A stretch of 42,758 bases of DNA, taken from Chlorobium sp. (GTDB lineage Bacteria; Bacteroidota; Chlorobiia; Chlorobiales; Chlorobiaceae). The notes beneath the pieces were generated by a model. The model worked only from the letters and a program-made list of their open reading frames with translations. It was not told the DNA's origin and made no database searches. The stretch is taken from positions 42,501 to 85,258 of the forward strand of contig SZXW01000009.1 of the NCBI GenBank assembly GCA_005862285.1, read 5' to 3'. Made by a program: the position numbers and the translations under genes. Shown here in pieces: positions 39,057-42,758 of the stretch (within the stretch, counting starts at the first letter, position 1; every line of letters begins with the position of its first letter).

Positions 39057-39288
39057 GACGTTTCTCCACTTCATCTAAACTTGAAACTGTTTCCTCTCCA
39101 CGCCTTACGCGTTCAAGTACTTGTTCAGCCATATAGATATCTTCAAGATCATCGATATGCGTCATGATAGCCTCACGAATGTAATAGGTCTTGCTTCGGC
39201 CTGTTCTTTTGGCAAGGTTTTCAAGTCGTTCACCAACGCTCTTCGGAATTCGGATTCCGATCATCTGATCAGCTTTTTCTTTTTCCAT
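39040..39288 (-). CDS. Ribbon-helix-helix antitoxin (RelB/ParD-type)
   Basis: An 82-residue antitoxin partner of the toxin that follows. Residues about 8-45 are a ribbon-helix-helix DNA-binding domain ([20 protein letters not shown] then [17 protein letters not shown]). The acidic tail ([19 protein letters not shown]) would wrap the toxin. The ATG at 39288 is preferred over TTG at 39300 because the latter falls inside the upstream repeat. Autoregulation through the tandem 17-bp repeats is likely. Confidence 0.9.
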   Translation of the reverse strand: MEKEKADQMIGIRIPKSVGERLENLAKRTGRSKTYYIREAIMTHIDDLEDIYMAEQVLERVRRGEETVSSLDEVEKRLGLED

Positions 39289-39297
39289 AATTCTTTG

Positions 39298-39333
39298 CAA
39301 TACATGTTATACAATCCAATACATGTTATACAA
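39298..39333 (-). promoter_or_regulatory. Tandem 17-bp operator repeats of the toxin-antitoxin operon
   Basis: CAATACATGTTATACAA occurs twice without change (39298-39314 and 39317-39333), a 19-base period, directly before the antitoxin start. Each unit is itself an imperfect palindrome around CATG. Two helically phased copies are what a ribbon-helix-helix antitoxin would bind cooperatively, and the TATAAC within could serve as a -10 element. Confidence 0.75.
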
Positions 39334-39714
39334 AAACAAGGGCAATCCCAAAACAAATCCCTGACCAAATCGGCAACAAAAAAATCCTGAGCATATTCAG
39401 TCACGCAGCCAATAACATAAATGGAAAACAGTTAGAAGTTGGTTTGTCGCATGTCTCCCTTACAGCTGAATTCGATCAGAAAAGGACATCCGGACGAATT
39501 ATCGATACTTCAAGTTGTCCATCATCCCGCGTTTTTCAGTTTAATTTTTTTCGCTCTTTTCTTTTTATATTAACACTATTATTATCCTATACTTCTCAAT
39601 CACAGCTTTAAGCTAGTGGTTTGGTCAGTCCGGTTGATGCCAGCCCTTTTTTTGGCAAGAAGTTCCCAAAGGAGACAGTTTCTACGACTCCATCGGCAAC
39701 ATAAAATAAAATAA
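39334..39714. other. AT-rich gap before the DUF1254 gene
   Basis: About 380 bases between the divergent toxin-antitoxin operon and the DUF1254 gene. It is rich in A/T with pyrimidine tracts (39540-39590). No ORF with an SD, no tRNA and no strong terminator were seen; it should hold the DUF1254 promoter. Confidence 0.4.
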
Positions 39715-39723
39715 GGGGGGGGG
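39715..39723 (+). promoter_or_regulatory. Nine-G tract serving as ribosome binding site
   Basis: A run of nine G lies 6 bases before the ATG at 39730 and is the only SD-like element there. Mononucleotide G runs can slip in replication, so its length could change translation of the secreted protein. Confidence 0.5.
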
Positions 39724-39729
39724 ACCAAT

Positions 39730-41376
39730 ATGAAACCGTTTGCTAAGTCATTGAGCATCGTGACAGCCTGCGTATTGTTGATGGCTGTCCGTACATCCTC
39801 TGCAGAACCGGAAAATTCACTCCCGCCATCAATCACGACGCCCGACAAGGTCGAAACCCGCATCGGCACGCTCAATTTCAAATACGGAATGCCGAGCCAG
39901 GACACTCTCGACAAGGTCTATGAAAACCTTGACTTCACGCACGCATTCGAGACATTCGTAAACACGATGCAGGGCGTCAACACGCATGGCCTCCACCGTG
40001 GTTTTCTCGATGCCGGTGTTAAGGATAACGAACTCATTCTTTTCCCGGAACTCATAGACACAAAGTCACTTTTCCTGACGGCCAACGAGGACACGGTTTA
40101 TGTAGGCGGTTTCCTGGATCTCACCCATGGCCCCATGGTTCTGGAAGTCCCCCCCAAGTTGCTCGGTGCCATCAACGATTATTGGGGCCGTTGGGTGATT
40201 GACATCGGCGGACCCGGTCCCGATCGCGGTCTGGGCGGTAAGTACCTGATCCTGCCACCCGGATACGATGGACCGCTTCCGGAAGGAGGTTTCTTCGTCG
40301 CGCAAGCCAGAACCAGGCATCTTTTGCTGTTCAGCCGTATGTTCATGCAGAACAACGATCCGAAACCTGCATCCGAGGATATACGCAGGTCCATGAAGGT
40401 TTACCCGTATAAGGCTGGCGGTATCGGAACATCCTTCGCTGCATTCCTGCATGGCGATGCGCACCTATCACCAATCACGCCTCCTCCAGAGACAGTCTTC
40501 CATAATTGCAGCGGTAAGGTCATGAACACCATCGCACCGAACGATTTCAGTTATTTTGAATGGCTTAACGAAGTCGTGCAAATGGAGCCAGCCAACTCAT
40601 TGGACCCTGAGTTGATGGGCGCGATTGCGGCAATCGGCATCGTAAAGGGAAAACCGTTTGCACCCGATGCCCGGATGAAGAAGATTCTCAATCAAGCGGT
40701 CGAGGTTGCCAACGCAACATCTCGCAGCCTCTTCATGAATCCTCGCGACCCCAGCTGGTACTATTACCCCGGTTCAACGTGGATGCCGCTGACCCTCTTC
40801 GTAAGCGGATACGATTTCGAGGCTCCTCCTTCGATCGTGCTAGGCCCGGTTCATAACGGCATGCGTACACCCGAGGGGGTCACTGTCATCCCGTCCACCG
40901 GATACCGCAACCTTGATACGCGAACCTGTTTCTTTTACGGTGTCATGTGCGTCAGTCCGGCAGAGGCCATGCGTATGACTGGAATCGGTTCGCAATACCT
41001 CACGGCTACACGTGATTCGAACAAACAGTATTTTGAAGGTGCCAAAACCTACAAGTTGACGCTGCCCAAGGGTATTCCTGCCTCGATGTTCTGGTCCCTG
41101 ACCCTTTACGACAGTCAGACCCGTTCTATGCTCGAAACACCGCAACGCTATCCCCGTGCCGGCAGCCAGGGATTTCCAACGCCCGCCTCCTTGCCCGGCA
41201 CCAACGGCTCCACGACAGTGTATTTCTCTCCCGAACAGCCGGCTGGAGTGCCGCGCGGAAACTGGATCCAGACCGTCCCGGGAAAAGGCTGGTTCGTGAT
41301 GTTGCGTCTGTATGGACCACTTGAACCGTTCTTCGACAAAACCTGGCGTCCGAGTGAGATCGAACCAGTAAAATGA
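39730..41376 (+). CDS. Exported DUF1254/DUF1214 protein
   Basis: A 548-residue secreted protein. It has a signal peptide (basic MKPFAK, hydrophobic SIVTACVLLMAV, cleavage likely after SSA at residue 25). A DUF1254 domain follows in the N-terminal half (AFETFVNTMQGVNTHGLHRG, FLTANEDTVYVGGFLDLTHG, GRWVIDIGGPGPDRG). A DUF1214 domain is C-terminal (FWSLTLYDSQTRSMLETP, GWFVMLRLYGPLEPFFDKTW). The two domains are usually fused as here; the biochemical role is unknown. It is a single-gene unit between the toxin-antitoxin operon and RAYT copies, and looks like part of the accessory content. Confidence 0.92.
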   Translation: MKPFAKSLSIVTACVLLMAVRTSSAEPENSLPPSITTPDKVETRIGTLNFKYGMPSQDTLDKVYENLDFTHAFETFVNTMQGVNTHGLHRGFLDAGVKDNELILFPELIDTKSLFLTANEDTVYVGGFLDLTHGPMVLEVPPKLLGAINDYWGRWVIDIGGPGPDRGLGGKYLILPPGYDGPLPEGGFFVAQARTRHLLLFSRMFMQNNDPKPASEDIRRSMKVYPYKAGGIGTSFAAFLHGDAHLSPITPPPETVFHNCSGKVMNTIAPNDFSYFEWLNEVVQMEPANSLDPELMGAIAAIGIVKGKPFAPDARMKKILNQAVEVANATSRSLFMNPRDPSWYYYPGSTWMPLTLFVSGYDFEAPPSIVLGPVHNGMRTPEGVTVIPSTGYRNLDTRTCFFYGVMCVSPAEAMRMTGIGSQYLTATRDSNKQYFEGAKTYKLTLPKGIPASMFWSLTLYDSQTRSMLETPQRYPRAGSQGFPTPASLPGTNGSTTVYFSPEQPAGVPRGNWIQTVPGKGWFVMLRLYGPLEPFFDKTWRPSEIEPVK

Positions 41377-41476
41377 AACGGCTTTTGTCCGGATGATAGG
41401 ACATCAAGCATTCGGTGGACGTTTTGAATGCAGGTCAATCCAAATCGCTTCCCTTTAAACGTGCGGTAGTCTCCCG

Positions 41477-41509
41477 ACTCCTTCCTGAAAGAAACGTTCA
41501 GGAAGGAGT
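41477..41509. terminator. Perfect 13-bp hairpin after the RAYT gene
   Basis: ACTCCTTCCTGAA (41477-41489), 7-base loop, and its exact reverse complement (41497-41509). It lies 6 bases beyond the RAYT stop and could be its terminator, although the flanking T run is short (TTTAC). A GTAG at 41466-41469 just outside the arm recalls the GTAG that marks RAYT-recognised REP hairpins, so it may instead be the element's end. Confidence 0.6.
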
Positions 41510-41515
41510 TTACAA

Positions 41516-42481
41516 TTATCGATCCTTCAGCATGTAATTAACGGCATTCGGGGTCACGCCGAGCCGTTTTGCCGTTTCGACAAGCGTGAGCCCATATTCG
41601 AACACCGCTTTCCTGGCGAGCTGTTTCCGCAGTTTCGGTAGCTTTCCTGCCCTGCTGCCGGACCGCAGGAACGCGAGGGTCACTCCTTCAGCTTCGCATA
41701 ACTGCCCGATATCTTCATCCAGCATCCGCAAACGATCATTCAGGAGCATTGCGGCATTCTCGCGCTCTTCGGCCTCTGTCAGTATGCCCTTCACGAAATC
41801 GTCTCCACCGAGAATCCGTTCATCACCGAGCGCCTTCTTGCCTCTTTTCCGCATGGTTTGAATGTTCTCCCATCCGCCCTGGGAACGCACCAGCCCTCCG
41901 CCCGACAGCTCCTGCTCACGGTCGATTCCCATTTCTGATTCGAGAAAAACGAGATAAGCCTTTCTTGCCAACCCATCCGTTCTTCCGAAAAACTTCAGAA
42001 CGTAATCACGGTCCATCCAGTCATACCTGACCTTGTTCATTAGCACTGAATGCCCGCTCCAGGGATAGTCTGCAAGCTGTTGCAGGTTTTCAACCAGTCC
42101 CGCCCGTAACGGATTGAGATGAATGTATGCCACAAGCTTGTCGAAATAGGCTTCCTCTTCGCATATGATCGATTTGTAGCGGTTCTGGAAAAGATGTCCT
42201 GCCCGTTTGTGCCTCCGGTTATAATACTGTGCATAACCTGTCAGCAAGCACCGCATATATTTTGAGATGCCGTCCTGACCGCTTTTCAGCAGGATATGCG
42301 CATGGTTCGTCATAAGGGCGAATGCGTAGATACCCGTCCCCGATCCTTTTGCCAGCAGGCCAACGCGGTAGATAAATGTTTTCCTGTCTGTATCGTCCCT
42401 GACGATACTACTCTGCTCTATTCCCCGCACGATCACATGATGCAGGGTTCCCGGTGCGTCAAGTCGCGGTCCTCTCGGCAT
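41516..42481 (-). CDS. RAYT (REP-associated tyrosine) transposase, intact copy
   Basis: A 321-residue Y1/HUH transposase of the REP-associated group. It starts MPRGPRLDAPGTLHHVIVRG, has the metal-binding H60-A-H62 in LMTNHAHILL, the conserved YYNRRHKRAGHLFQNRYKS and the tyrosine-bearing LVAYIHLNPLRAGL (Y119). From about residue 250 there is a C-terminal extension ending in a helix-turn-helix (YGLTLVETAKRLGVTPNAVN). Such proteins nick DNA at REP hairpins and are usually present in few copies. The gene is complete, followed by a hairpin, and shares its sequence with four degraded copies in this window. Confidence 0.95.
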   Translation of the reverse strand: MPRGPRLDAPGTLHHVIVRGIEQSSIVRDDTDRKTFIYRVGLLAKGSGTGIYAFALMTNHAHILLKSGQDGISKYMRCLLTGYAQYYNRRHKRAGHLFQNRYKSIICEEEAYFDKLVAYIHLNPLRAGLVENLQQLADYPWSGHSVLMNKVRYDWMDRDYVLKFFGRTDGLARKAYLVFLESEMGIDREQELSGGGLVRSQGGWENIQTMRKRGKKALGDERILGGDDFVKGILTEAEERENAAMLLNDRLRMLDEDIGQLCEAEGVTLAFLRSGSRAGKLPKLRKQLARKAVFEYGLTLVETAKRLGVTPNAVNYMLKDR

Positions 42482-42758
42482 AGTACATTATCGTTGATGA
42501 TGAAAACAGACAACCTCTCTCGTAATATAAAAAACTGAAAATACTTTTTGTTTTATTTATGGACGTCCCAAAGTTATCTTCTGTTCTTCCGAAAAACTTC
42601 AGAACGTAATCACGGTCCATCCAGTCATACCTGACCTTGTTCATCAGCACCGCATGCCCGCTCCAGGGATAGTCTGCAAGCTGTTGCAGGTTTTCAACCA
42701 GTACCGCCCGCAAGGGATTGAGATGAATGTATGCCACAAGCTTGTCGAAATATGCCTC
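42459..42758 (-). pseudogene. Second RAYT transposase, C-terminally truncated and running off the window
   Basis: From 42583 to 42758 the sequence nearly repeats 41978-42155, encoding AYIHLNPLRAVLVENLQQLA and DYPWSGHAVLMNKVRYDWMD. After FFGRTED the frame leaves RAYT sequence and reads through the leader of the intact copy to a stop at 42459, overlapping its start. So the C-terminal half is missing and the copies sit in tandem. Its N-terminus is beyond the window. Confidence 0.85.
42535..42562 (-). repeat. RAYT leader-end repeat, copy upstream of the intact gene
   Basis: CTGAAAATACTTTTTGTTTT plus the following 8 bases; the reference copy of the sequence also found at 32374-32400 and 34621-34646. 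It is 53 bases upstream of the RAYT start and marks the right limit of the element. Confidence 0.7.

Noticed and set aside
39298-39333. Short direct repeats as a CRISPR start
   Set aside because: Only two units with a 2-base gap and no cas genes; the position fits an operator.

Overview
The window looks like a chromosomal segment of a green sulfur bacterium (Chlorobi/Chlorobiaceae). This is inferred from gene content: a half-size transketolase subunit, a B12-dependent radical SAM protein resembling the chlorosome-pigment methyltransferases, a propionate/methylmalonyl-CoA block, weak Shine-Dalgarno (SD) use, and housekeeping genes (recR, rsmA, tmk, queA, ispD) mixed with specialised ones. No rRNA or other marker settles the species, so the assignment is moderate.

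Layout. 1-2125 (minus): transketolase C-terminal half, ybaB, recR and the start of an FAD-dependent oxidoreductase, divergent from rsmA/ksgA (2197-2994). 3264-12390 (plus): a tight six-gene operon taking propionate to succinyl-CoA: propionyl-CoA synthetase, methylmalonyl-CoA epimerase, an unusual AccA-AccD fused carboxyltransferase, both methylmalonyl-CoA mutase subunits and the MeaB G-protein. 12374-13615 (minus): stomatin/SPFH protein and UspA. 13972-18593 (plus): membrane zinc peptidase, amino-acid permease, SDR, alpha/beta hydrolase and tmk. 18717-23199: a trehalose-phosphatase-like HAD protein and a beta-phosphoglucomutase/GH65 phosphorylase fusion, closed by a clear terminator. 23314-27622: queA, ispD, tRNA(CAT), a palindromic repeat, tRNA-Gly(CCC), a hotdog thioesterase and the BchR-like radical SAM gene. 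27840-29594 (minus): a CoA-acylating aldehyde dehydrogenase with a STAS-domain gene directly downstream.

From about 30 kb the window becomes accessory: a GDSL-esterase autotransporter, a second radical SAM gene, katG, a superinfection-immunity-like membrane protein, a degenerate sigma-like gene followed by two small genes, a RelBE/ParDE-type toxin-antitoxin pair with a tandem 17-bp operator, and a secreted DUF1254/DUF1214 protein. One RAYT-type (REP-associated, HUH) transposase is intact (41516-42481). Four other degraded or truncated copies lie within 11 kb, most just downstream of a same-strand gene, and one appears to supply the last codons of a radical SAM gene.

The points most worth a second look are the propionate operon with its inverted AccA-AccD fusion and incomplete zinc ribbon, the RAYT decay series, the SD-led 36-codon ORF coupled to the 38.1-kb gene, and the toxin-antitoxin operator.
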